Assembly (NCBI GenBank): GCA_026398545.1
Contig: JAPLSR010000131.1
Coordinates: 1 to 8,194, forward strand
From: Candidatus Sumerlaeota bacterium
GTDB taxonomy: Bacteria > Sumerlaeota > Sumerlaeia > MWCT01
Direction: 5' to 3'
Length of the DNA: 8,194 nucleotides
Shown: in pieces, positions 1 to 6,376 of the stretch
Position numbering within the stretch: the first letter of the stretch is position 1
How the letters are laid out: every line of letters begins with the position of its first letter
Translations under genes and position numbers: made by a program
Notes under the pieces: generated by a model
What the model saw: the letters and a program-made list of their open reading frames with translations, nothing else
The model's database searches: none
What the model was told of the DNA's origin: nothing

Positions 1-63
1 GGGACGCAGGAAGTGCTTCACGGTAAAATCCACGGCGCAGAGCTGCAGGACACGGAGCGTCAT
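1..63 (-). CDS. Partial gene, N-terminus of a probable family 4 glycosyltransferase (runs off the window)
   Basis: Reading leftward from an ATG at 63, 21 codons stay open to the window edge. They encode a start reading MTLRVLQLCAVDFT, followed by VKHFLRP. A short beta-strand (LRVLQLC), then 'VDFT' and a 'FLRP' helix start, is the pattern I know from the N-terminal Rossmann fold of GT4-type glycosyltransferases. A GAGGAG ribosome binding site at 72-77 lies 8 bases before this ATG. An in-frame ATG at 69 is only 2 bases from it and is less likely. The gene is divergent from the LUD gene. With 21 residues the family call is tentative; that a gene starts here is better supported than what it encodes. 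Confidence 0.55.
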   Translation of the reverse strand, partial: MTLRVLQLCAVDFTVKHFLRP

Positions 64-69
64 GGTCAT

Positions 70-252
70 AACTCCTCACCCGCACATTGATATATTGTTT
101 ATGCCAAAAATTGTTGCGTTCAATCAAGAAGATTGGCAGGAGGTTATCATATTTTTATTGCACGGCAAGTCGAAACCGGCAAGAGAGTGGTCTCATTGAC
201 AATATTATCTCATGGAGATTAATTATCACCAACCCCAAAATGGAGAGGAAAT
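70..252. other. Divergent intergenic region between the partial glycosyltransferase gene and the LUD gene
   Basis: This stretch is richer in A+T than the genes beside it. It must hold the start signals for two genes leaving in opposite directions. I see the GAGGAG ribosome binding site of the leftward gene at 72-77, the GGAGAGG site of the rightward gene at 242-248, and a possible plus-strand promoter at 196-226. The open frame crossing it on the plus strand from 87 runs into the LUD gene in another frame and has no family resemblance, so I do not call it. Confidence 0.5.
196..226 (+). promoter_or_regulatory. Possible promoter for the LUD gene
   Basis: A perfect TTGACA lies at 196-201. The best following -10 candidates are AATTAT at 221-226 (4 of 6 matches to TATAAT, 19-base spacer) and TTAATT at 219-224 (3 of 6, 17-base spacer). 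The perfect -35 and the location about 30 to 55 bases before the start codon favour a real promoter; the poor -10 argues for caution. Confidence 0.3.
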
Positions 253-867
253 ATGGTAGATGTGGAGAAGACATGTGCGGCGCTGGAGAGAAACAAAATA
301 GCTGTTCTTCGCTTCAAAACCGGCGCAGAGGCGAGGGATGAGGCGCTCCGGCGTCTTCCAAAGGACGCACAAATCGCCCTCGGCGGTTCAACCACAACGG
401 CGCAGATTGGATTGCAGGATGCCCTTCGCAGCGGCGGGTTCAATCTCATTGACGCCTATGTTCCTGACCTTGCAAGAGAGGAAGCAATTCGCCGCCGGCG
501 TCAGGGTCTTCTCGCCGATTATTTCATCACGGGGACAAATGCCATCACAGAATCAGGAGAACTTGTGAACATGGACGGGCTTGGCAACCGGGTGGCGGCG
601 CAGATTTTTGGTCCCCGGAAGGTTTTTATCTTTGCCTCGTTGAAAAAGATTGTGCCGGATGTCCATTCCGCACTCCACAGAATAAGAACTGTTGCCGCGC
701 CGATGAATGCCCGACGCCTCGGACTTGATATCCCATGCGCCCGTGGAGAGGATTGTTCAGACTGCCCGCCGGAACGCTCCATCTGCAATTATACCGTTAT
801 CATGCACCACCAGTCTGCGAAAGACAGGCTCCTCCTTTTTCTGATTGAGGAGGCTTTCGGGTTCTGA
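253..867 (+). CDS. LUD-domain protein (LutC/YkgG-like, DUF162)
   Basis: A 204-residue protein made almost entirely of one LUD domain. The family signature is clear: a glycine/threonine loop GGSTTT at residues 44-49, and the core TGTNAITESGELVNMDG (93-109) followed by GNRVAAQIFGP (111-121). The C-terminal part carries four cysteines at 162, 168, 171 and 178 (C-x5-C-x2-C-x6-C), a cluster typical of stand-alone LUD proteins of anaerobes and a plausible metal or redox site. LutC is part of the LutABC lactate-oxidation complex, but lutA and lutB are absent here and the length suits the single-domain relatives whose function is not settled, so I give no symbol. The ATG at 253 is preceded by GGAGAGG at 242-248, with GGAG 7 bases from the start. 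The stop is 11 bases from that of the convergent TPR gene. Family placement is firm; substrate is unknown. Confidence 0.88.
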   Translation: MVDVEKTCAALERNKIAVLRFKTGAEARDEALRRLPKDAQIALGGSTTTAQIGLQDALRSGGFNLIDAYVPDLAREEAIRRRRQGLLADYFITGTNAITESGELVNMDGLGNRVAAQIFGPRKVFIFASLKKIVPDVHSALHRIRTVAAPMNARRLGLDIPCARGEDCSDCPPERSICNYTVIMHHQSAKDRLLLFLIEEAFGF

Positions 868-878
868 GAAAAGGCGTC

Positions 879-2522
879 CTATTTACTATACGGATAATTC
901 GTAATTTTGGGGAGGGGTATGACGCGGTAAAGCGACATGAGGCGGGCGCGGGCATCATTGAGCTTGGTGTTTAAGTCTTCAGATTCACGTGTGGCAAGCG
1001 TGGGGTCAATCTGGAGCGCGGCTTGCCAGGTATCAATGGCGCGGTTCAAGAATTTTTTTGCCTCTTCCTTGTCGCTGACAATCAAAGAACCACTCCTTCT
1101 TTCCGTGGACATCAGGGCATTGATATGTGATTCAGCGGTGGCGTAAAATTCGTCTCCACGCCGCGCCAGTGCAAGTGCCCGTGTATTTTTCTCTCTGGTT
1201 TCCTTGCGGAGCTCATTTTCCGCCCGCTCTTTCATCTCATAAGCCTTGGCGAGGATATCGGGGAGTTTGGCATAATTGGCTGCAATCTGCCCGACTTTAT
1301 AAATAGTGGTGTCATATTCCTTTCTATCAAAGGCGTCCCGCGCCTCAGCAAGGTCCTGGGAGGCGTAATAAGTCAAGCCTGCAAGGGCTTTTTCATTCTT
1401 GGCATCAAGCCCAAGAACATAGAAGTAGCGTTCCCTCGCATCCTCATCCAGGTTGTGTTCCTTGCAGAAATCACCGAGTTTGATATGTCCATCTAAGTCA
1501 TTTGCCCCGAGGGTTGCCAATTGTGAGGAATACTGGTCGTAGTAGAGGGGTGTGGGGTCTTCATTGGGGAAGAATTCAAGGAGGACTTTATAGTAATCGG
1601 CGGCTTTATCGAATTTTTTCTCAGCGGCGGCGTTTCCATGGAGGGTGGTGAGGACCTGGCGCAGTCTGTCATCTGTCACAGGGTCTGCAATATTAGTCCC
1701 ACGTTTCAGGACAATAAGATAGGGGAGTGCCTTAGCCATGTCCCTTTCCTTGAAATAGAGGTCTGTAAGGATTCTGGCGACTTCAAGGTTGCCCGGATTA
1801 GACTCATAGCGCTTTTCATAAATGGCTATCATCTTGGAAGTCATGGCGGGGTCATTTTTCCAGATGGCGAGGAGTTGGTTAAAAACATCCTGATTATCGG
1901 GCTGGATGGCGAGCGCCTTTTCAAAATATTCAACCGCGCCCTTTGGATTCATCTGGTCAATGCGCAACAGTCCCAGCTGATAATAGAGTCTGACCTTCAG
2001 GGATGTCGCAGTTTGTTTCTGTTGGTTAGAGAGGGCGAGGCGCTCAATCTGGTCCATGAGATTCTGTGCCTCATCAAGCTTATTATCATCGATGAGTTTT
2101 CCAATATTAGAAAGGGAAATGTCAACTTCCTGCGCATGTTCGATGGCGTGGCGCTTTGCCTCTTCCTTGATTGCCTGTTGAATATCTTCAATTAGTTTCT
2201 GGGCATCCTTATTTTGCGGATTGACCTTCAGTGCCTTATCGGCATATCCAGCCGCCTTGGAATAACTCTTAGACTGGAAAAAGTCTCTGGCGATATACAT
2301 ATAGCTGACATCGTCCGTCTCCTTGTCAATCCTTGCTATGCGGTTGAGAGGGATTCTCATCTCTCCCACGCTGGTCTCAAAGAGGATATTTTCAGGGTCG
2401 CTCTTTGACTCGCTCACCCTGCCTATCCTGCGTTCCCCGGTTTTCAGAATAATGGTATCGGCAAATATGTAATGGGACAATATAATAAGAAGCCCAATAA
2501 GGATAAAGAGCCCCTTTTTCAT
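879..2522 (-). CDS. Exported TPR protein with an N-terminal SH3/Sm-like beta domain
   Basis: A 547-residue protein starting at the ATG at 2522. The start is set by an AAAAGGAGG site at 2529-2537, which lies 6 bases from this ATG; the adjacent ATG at 2525 is only 3 bases away, and a longer frame to 2576 has no such site. Residues 1-21 form a signal peptide: MKK, a hydrophobic stretch, and a probable cleavage after IFA. Residues 22-67 (DTIILKTGERRIGRV, then a strand-rich part ending NRIARIDKE) match the small beta-barrel segment often found at the N-terminus of secreted bacterial proteins. The rest is helical with TPR-like units, clearest near 74-105 (AAGYADKALKVNPQN) and 178-212 (GAVEYFEKALAIQPDN), plus weaker ones to about 510. 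No lipobox cysteine and no C-terminal membrane anchor is visible, so I infer a periplasmic or secreted scaffold for protein contacts. The partner is unknown. The gene is divergent from trpB. Confidence 0.82.
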   Translation of the reverse strand: MKKGLFILIGLLIILSHYIFADTIILKTGERRIGRVSESKSDPENILFETSVGEMRIPLNRIARIDKETDDVSYMYIARDFFQSKSYSKAAGYADKALKVNPQNKDAQKLIEDIQQAIKEEAKRHAIEHAQEVDISLSNIGKLIDDNKLDEAQNLMDQIERLALSNQQKQTATSLKVRLYYQLGLLRIDQMNPKGAVEYFEKALAIQPDNQDVFNQLLAIWKNDPAMTSKMIAIYEKRYESNPGNLEVARILTDLYFKERDMAKALPYLIVLKRGTNIADPVTDDRLRQVLTTLHGNAAAEKKFDKAADYYKVLLEFFPNEDPTPLYYDQYSSQLATLGANDLDGHIKLGDFCKEHNLDEDARERYFYVLGLDAKNEKALAGLTYYASQDLAEARDAFDRKEYDTTIYKVGQIAANYAKLPDILAKAYEMKERAENELRKETREKNTRALALARRGDEFYATAESHINALMSTERRSGSLIVSDKEEAKKFLNRAIDTWQAALQIDPTLATRESEDLNTKLNDARARLMSLYRVIPLPKITNYPYSK

Positions 2523-2578
2523 CATCAGCCTCCTTTTACACGAAACAAAACTCGCACCGCCGCTCTTTATATTCATTG

Positions 2579-2613
2579 ATTATAAATTAGGGTGTAGAGA
2601 AGGTCTCTGTCAA
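2579..2613 (-). promoter_or_regulatory. Possible promoter elements for the TPR gene with a short palindrome between them
   Basis: On the minus strand a perfect TTGACA (2613-2608) and a perfect TATAAT (2584-2579) lie about 55 to 90 bases before the TPR start, but 23 bases apart, well beyond the usual 17. Between them is a perfect palindrome AGAGA-AGG-TCTCT (2596-2608). A second TATAAT is at 2623-2618 without a good -35. The elements may belong to one activator-dependent promoter or be coincidental in A+T-rich DNA. Confidence 0.3.
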
Positions 2614-2677
2614 TTACATTATATCGTCATCTCTTTAAACCGGAATTCATTTCCATTCACTTTATACAATTTTTTCC

Positions 2678-2706
2678 TTGAACAACCCCAAAAGGGTGTT
2701 TATTAA
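2678..2706 (+). promoter_or_regulatory. Possible trpB promoter overlapping an imperfect inverted repeat
   Basis: TTGAAC at 2678-2683 (4 of 6 matches) and TATTAA at 2701-2706 (4 of 6) are separated by exactly 17 bases, about 50 bases before the trpB start. The spacer is almost filled by an inverted repeat: AACAACCC (2681-2688) and GGGTGTT (2694-2700) around CAAAA, pairing with one bulged base. A repressor site is possible; it is not followed by a T-run, so it is unlikely to be a terminator. Confidence 0.25.
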
Positions 2707-2756
2707 AGACGAAGATTTCATCATGATGATTAAATTTTATCGAAAGGAGTCCGGCC

Positions 2757-4088
2757 ATGCACAGTGAAAATGTTATTACTTTGTCCAAGAAAAATATCCC
2801 CAAAAGGTGGTATAACATCCAGCCCGACTTGAGAAAACCTCTGGAACCGCCCCTCCATCCCGCCACACGCCAACCCATGACGCCCAAGGAGATGGAGATG
2901 ATTTTCCCTGGCAACCTCATGGAACAGGAAGCAAGCCAGGAGCGATGGATAGATATCCCCGAGGATGTCCTTGACGTCCTCTCCATGTGGCGCCCCACAC
3001 CCCTCATCCGCGCCAGAAAGTTTGAGGAGGCGCTGGAGACACCCGCCCAGATTTGGTATAAATATGAAGGAGGAAGCCCTCCGGGGAGTCACAAGCCAAA
3101 TACCGCCGTCCCGCAGGCTTACTTCAACAAGAAGGCAGGCATCAAACGTCTTGCCACAGAGACCGGCGCGGGGCAATGGGGTTCCGCACTCGCCTTTGCC
3201 TGTTATCATTATGGACTCAAATGCCAGGTGTATATGGTCAAGGTCAGTTATCAACAGAAACCCTACCGCAAATCCATGATGCATCTATGGCAGGCGGAGG
3301 TGACTCCCAGTCCGAGTAATAAAACTGAGGTGGGAAGGAAGATTCTTGAAAAGGACCCGGAGTGCCTCGGCAGTCTCGGCATCGCCATCAGCGAGGCGAT
3401 TGAAGATACCCTCCATCACCCGGATACAAAATATTCACTTGGAAGCGTCCTGAACCATGTCCTGATGCATCAGACCATCATCGGTCTGGAGACGAAGGAG
3501 CAACTCAAAATGGCAGGGGTCAAACCTGACATCATTATCGGCTGCGTTGGAGGGGGCAGCAATTATGCGGGGCTTGCCCTCCCCTTCATGGCGGACAAAC
3601 TTGCAGGAAAGGATGATTATAAATTCATCGCCGTGGAACCCACCGCCTGCCCATCTCTCACACGCGGCGAATATCGTTATGACTTCGGTGACACGGTGGG
3701 TATGACGCCTCTCATCAAGATGTACACCCTCGGTCGCAATTTCATTGCGCCCCCAATACACTCCGGCGGGTTGCGCTATCACGGCATGGCGCCTATCATC
3801 AGCAACCTTGTGAATGAGGGACTCATGGAGGCGCAGGCGAAGTTGCAGATTCCTACATTTGAGGCGGCTGTGCTCTTTGCCAGGACGGAGGGGATAATTC
3901 CCGCACCTGAGACCGCCCATGCCATCCGCGCAACCGTGGATGAGGCGCTGAAGGCTAAAAAGGAAAATACCCCGCGCGTGATTCTCTTTAACTTCAGCGG
4001 CCACGGACTGCTTGACCTCTCCGCCTATGATGCATATTTCAGCGGCGAGTTAAAGGACTATGAGTATGTCCCGCAAAAGGAGGGCTGA
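2757..4088 (+). CDS. trpB: Tryptophan synthase beta chain, TrpB2 class
   Basis: A 443-residue pyridoxal-phosphate enzyme that joins indole and L-serine to give L-tryptophan in the cytoplasm. It belongs to the TrpB2 (TrpB-related) branch rather than classical TrpB: it is longer than the usual roughly 400 residues and has the extended N-terminus with RWYNIQPDL (17-25) and 'RKPLEPPLHP' (26-35). Visible active-site parts are the lysine that binds the cofactor in GSHKPNTA (K113), the catalytic glutamate in TETGAGQWG (E135), the phosphate-binding loop GCVGGGSN (262-269), and the serine of SGHG (S414) near the cofactor ring. RPTPL is at 79-83. The ATG at 2757 has AAGGAG at 2744-2749. The gene stands alone: no trpA, trpC or other tryptophan gene is in the window, which is common for trpB2. 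Lone TrpB2 may make tryptophan from free indole, or use other substrates. The family call is very secure; the in vivo role is inferred. Confidence 0.96.
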   Translation: MHSENVITLSKKNIPKRWYNIQPDLRKPLEPPLHPATRQPMTPKEMEMIFPGNLMEQEASQERWIDIPEDVLDVLSMWRPTPLIRARKFEEALETPAQIWYKYEGGSPPGSHKPNTAVPQAYFNKKAGIKRLATETGAGQWGSALAFACYHYGLKCQVYMVKVSYQQKPYRKSMMHLWQAEVTPSPSNKTEVGRKILEKDPECLGSLGIAISEAIEDTLHHPDTKYSLGSVLNHVLMHQTIIGLETKEQLKMAGVKPDIIIGCVGGGSNYAGLALPFMADKLAGKDDYKFIAVEPTACPSLTRGEYRYDFGDTVGMTPLIKMYTLGRNFIAPPIHSGGLRYHGMAPIISNLVNEGLMEAQAKLQIPTFEAAVLFARTEGIIPAPETAHAIRATVDEALKAKKENTPRVILFNFSGHGLLDLSAYDAYFSGELKDYEYVPQKEG

Positions 4089-4124
4089 GATACTGCAAGG
4101 AGTGAAGTGTGGCAAACCGGCGGC

Positions 4125-4838
4125 TTAAAACGCTGTCTTTGCCCGATTGAAGAATCGGATGGCGGTGAAAAGTAGAATGGCATCCATGCCGGATAATATG
4201 TAAAATGCCGGCATAAGAAATTCCCATGTTATCGTGAATTTCACCCATCCAACAATCAGCGGCAGACAAATTATGAGCCATCCGATGCGGCTGAGTTGAT
4301 AAGCCGTCCTCAGGTCTCTGCATCTGAGGGAAAAAAAGACACCGACGGCAATGCCTGCAAATATGACGGGGATGGTAAATGCGAAAAGTGCAAATGAGCT
4401 GAGAGCGTTGTAAAAGAAATCCATCCCTTGTCCCGCCCTGTAAAGATAAATATTTGCGCCCGCCGCACCGGTCAGAACTACAATTACGGTAAACACATAG
4501 GTATAAATGAAAACTGCCATAACCTTGCCGATGAATATTGCCGCATCCGGCAGCCTTGTGGCAAGAAGCGCTTCCAGCGTCTTGCGCTCCCGCTCACCGG
4601 CAAAGCTGTCCGCCACGAGCCCGCTTGACATCACAAGGGGCACAAGAAATATATAAAGGGATAATGATGCGAACGTCTGCCGCAGGAAGTATTCACCCTG
4701 TTCATACGGGATAAAGAGTCCAAAGAGGAGGATGAAAATAGCGGATGACAGGATTTGTCCCAAACTCAGAGATAGAATGATAATCTCCTTCAGTTCCTTT
4801 TTAATAACGGTGCCTATATCCCGTAACAACTTATCCAC
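4125..4838 (-). CDS. ABC-2 type transporter permease subunit
   Basis: A 237-residue integral membrane protein with about six hydrophobic segments, near residues 20-43, 57-76, 102-126, 144-170, 183-198 and 207-230. After the second comes DSFAGERERKTLEALLATRL (77-96), the cytoplasmic coupling motif of ABC-2 export permeases ('F-x-G-E-R-E-x-x-T-L-E-x-L-L'). Such permeases need an ATPase partner; none is encoded next to it. Substrate cannot be told from the sequence. The start codon is GTG at 4838, chosen because AAGGA lies 8 bases upstream and the first helix begins MDKLLRDIGTVIKKELKE. The upstream ATG ten bases away reads only four codons before a stop. The gene follows the HAD gene by 35 bases on the same strand, so co-transcription is likely. 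Its end faces the end of trpB, 36 bases away. A NatB/CcmB-like size class is possible, but I would not name it further. Confidence 0.85.
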   Translation of the reverse strand: MDKLLRDIGTVIKKELKEIIILSLSLGQILSSAIFILLFGLFIPYEQGEYFLRQTFASLSLYIFLVPLVMSSGLVADSFAGERERKTLEALLATRLPDAAIFIGKVMAVFIYTYVFTVIVVLTGAAGANIYLYRAGQGMDFFYNALSSFALFAFTIPVIFAGIAVGVFFSLRCRDLRTAYQLSRIGWLIICLPLIVGWVKFTITWEFLMPAFYILSGMDAILLFTAIRFFNRAKTAF

Positions 4839-4873
4839 GGCGCATATCCTTCCCTCGTCGGCGTCTCATAACC

Positions 4874-6277
4874 TCATTTCAGAAGACCATGCTCAAGGAA
4901 AAGGGAATGTTTCAAGAGCGCCTCGGGCAGTCCGCCGTGAAGGACATACGCCGCGGCGGTTAGGTCATGTCCCTGCGTGAATGGAAAGGGGACAGCCGCA
5001 CAAAGTCCAATGCCCGCGGCGCGGATTGCCCGCACGCCCGACTCGCTATCCTCAAAGCCTATGACGGCATCCATGTCTTCACGCGCCACCCCCATACGGT
5101 GCAGGGCGATGCTGTAAAGGTCGGGATGGGGTTTCAGACGGATTTCAGAGGAGTCCGAGGCAGTAATGAAACCATCGTATGTCCTGGAGAAATCGGAGAA
5201 ACGGGAGAGGATGAACTCCTTTTTTTCCTGTGAGATATCCCAGGATGCCGCCTGTCTGTAAAGAATCTTGAACACCTCCTTCAGAACGATGCGCGCCTCG
5301 TATTCAATGGATGAGGTGACGATGGCAACGCGCAGGGGATTTCGTTCCAGCCAGCGACCCAGTCCGAAGAGACGCTCCATCCCTTTCCCGATTTCATCCG
5401 GCGTGGCGTCACATTTCAGTCTGAGTCGCAGCAGGTCTCTCAGTTCCTCGCCGAAGCGTCCAAGATGTTCGCCAAGCCATCCCTTGAGGGCGGCGATAAA
5501 AATGGCTACTCCGGGCATGGGTTCAATCAGACGTGCTGATGGGTTTCCAAGGATTTTTACGGAAAGGGAATCCCCTTTTCCTTTTGCAATGAGGGCAAGT
5601 ATCTCATGATAGCGCTGGTAATAGATATCAATAGCGGCGCGGACGCGGTCTTCGAAGGTTTCAAGGCGGGGCATACTGGGATAAAGGCGCAGAAGTGCGC
5701 AAACGAGCAACTCTCCCTCCTTTTTATCAAAGGAGGTTCTAACAAGAAATGAGCGCACCGAATCCTCCTTCAACATCCCTCCAATGCCCAGAGTTTGAAG
5801 ATTGGCAAGAACCTCCTCCCTGCGCCCCGGGTCGCGCCCCTCGACCAGAGTCCACAAAACAGCATGGAAATAAGCATGTCGAAACGCCTCAATGTCAATG
5901 CCACCCTCGTATTTTCTAATCAGGTATTCCACATGTTTGGTGGTGCTGTTGCCGATGATATGGGGCAGGTCTGCCTTTCGTTCTATCCCTTTCCATCCCT
6001 TGTTCAGTTCCTTCCCGCAGATTTTTCCCACCGTGAATTCCAGAGAATGGACGCAGAGTTCCTCCGTGGTTGTCGTGGTGCCGTCCATATCCTTGACAAT
6101 GGCGACAAGCCTTGTGCGCGGCGTCAGGATTTTGGGCGGCATGGGGTAAATGTCACATGGGCGGTAAATATATGAGGGATTTTCAACGATGGTGAACTCT
6201 GAGGCGCCCAGACGGGAGGATATATTCTCAAGGACATCTTTAGATTCGGATACGCCGGCAATTTTCGGGATGGTCAT
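4874..6277 (-). CDS. HAD-superfamily hydrolase with an unusually large cap insertion
   Basis: A 467-residue protein with all four HAD motifs. Motif I is VKDMDGT with the nucleophile D63 and acid/base D65; motif II is IVTSS (T321/S322); motif III is the lysine of RLKPHPDLY (K382); motif IV is GFEDSESGVRAIRAAG (E409, D410). Motifs III and IV resemble beta-phosphoglucomutase-type subfamily I proteins, so phosphatase or phosphomutase action on a small phosphorylated substrate is expected. Two things are odd: about 62 residues precede motif I, and some 256 residues separate motifs I and II, where a usual cap takes roughly 70-100. The first aspartates are followed by five threonines in a row. The start at 6277 has AAGGAG 6 bases upstream (6284-6289); a frame from 6295 lacks this. 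The gene lies 99 bases after the waaF-like gene and 35 before the permease. A role in sugar-phosphate handling for the surface glycan is inferred from position only. Confidence 0.82.
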   Translation of the reverse strand: MTIPKIAGVSESKDVLENISSRLGASEFTIVENPSYIYRPCDIYPMPPKILTPRTRLVAIVKDMDGTTTTTEELCVHSLEFTVGKICGKELNKGWKGIERKADLPHIIGNSTTKHVEYLIRKYEGGIDIEAFRHAYFHAVLWTLVEGRDPGRREEVLANLQTLGIGGMLKEDSVRSFLVRTSFDKKEGELLVCALLRLYPSMPRLETFEDRVRAAIDIYYQRYHEILALIAKGKGDSLSVKILGNPSARLIEPMPGVAIFIAALKGWLGEHLGRFGEELRDLLRLRLKCDATPDEIGKGMERLFGLGRWLERNPLRVAIVTSSIEYEARIVLKEVFKILYRQAASWDISQEKKEFILSRFSDFSRTYDGFITASDSSEIRLKPHPDLYSIALHRMGVAREDMDAVIGFEDSESGVRAIRAAGIGLCAAVPFPFTQGHDLTAAAYVLHGGLPEALLKHSLFLEHGLLK

Positions 6278-6376
6278 AAGGCGCTCCTTGCACAACTATG
6301 TCAGAATTTTACGGCAAGAACGATTAACAGGAACCCAAAAACCTGAAATTCAGCGGAACTCCATAAGGACTGTCAA
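6278..6376 (-). promoter_or_regulatory. Short gap between the waaF-like and HAD genes, possible internal promoter
   Basis: This 99-base gap is longer than the other joints of the minus-strand block. It holds TAAAAT (minus strand, 6311-6306; 5 of 6 matches to a -10 box) without a good -35 at the right distance, and a perfect TTGACA (6376-6371) just after the waaF-like stop, whose 17-base-spaced partner CTGAAT matches only 3 of 6. The HAD and permease genes could have their own promoter here, or be read through from upstream. No terminator hairpin is visible. Confidence 0.25.

Larger units (their letters stand above)
2523..2756. other. Divergent intergenic region between the TPR gene and trpB
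   Basis: The A+T-rich stretch carries start signals for both flanking genes: the AAAAGGAGG site of the TPR gene (2529-2537), the AAGGAG site of trpB (2744-2749, 7 bases before its ATG), candidate promoters in both directions, and two small inverted repeats (2596-2608 and 2681-2700). No leader peptide rich in tryptophan codons and no T-box-like structure was recognised before trpB. Confidence 0.5.

Noticed and set aside
87..341. Plus-strand open frame of 84 codons before and into the LUD gene
   Set aside because: It overlaps the LUD start in a different frame, lacks a good ribosome binding site and has no family resemblance.
868..878. Possible bidirectional terminator between the convergent LUD and TPR genes
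   Set aside because: Only 11 bases separate the stops and no stable hairpin with a T-run is visible there or just beyond.
1638..2195. Plus-strand open frame of 185 codons
   Set aside because: It lies entirely antisense to the TPR gene, has no ribosome binding site that stands out, and its translation matches nothing I recognise; the minus-strand protein has clear TPR repeats.
2730..3284. Minus-strand open frame of 184 codons across the trpB start
   Set aside because: It overlaps the N-terminal half of trpB in antisense, including the PLP lysine region, and reads as a composition shadow.
3435..4004. Minus-strand open frame of 189 codons within trpB
   Set aside because: It is antisense to the phosphate-binding loop and C-terminal part of trpB and shows no domain signature.
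4111..4143. GGCAAA and TTTGCC inverted repeat between trpB and the permease
   Set aside because: The six-base arms are 21 bases apart, without a strong inner stem or a following T-run, so I do not call a terminator.
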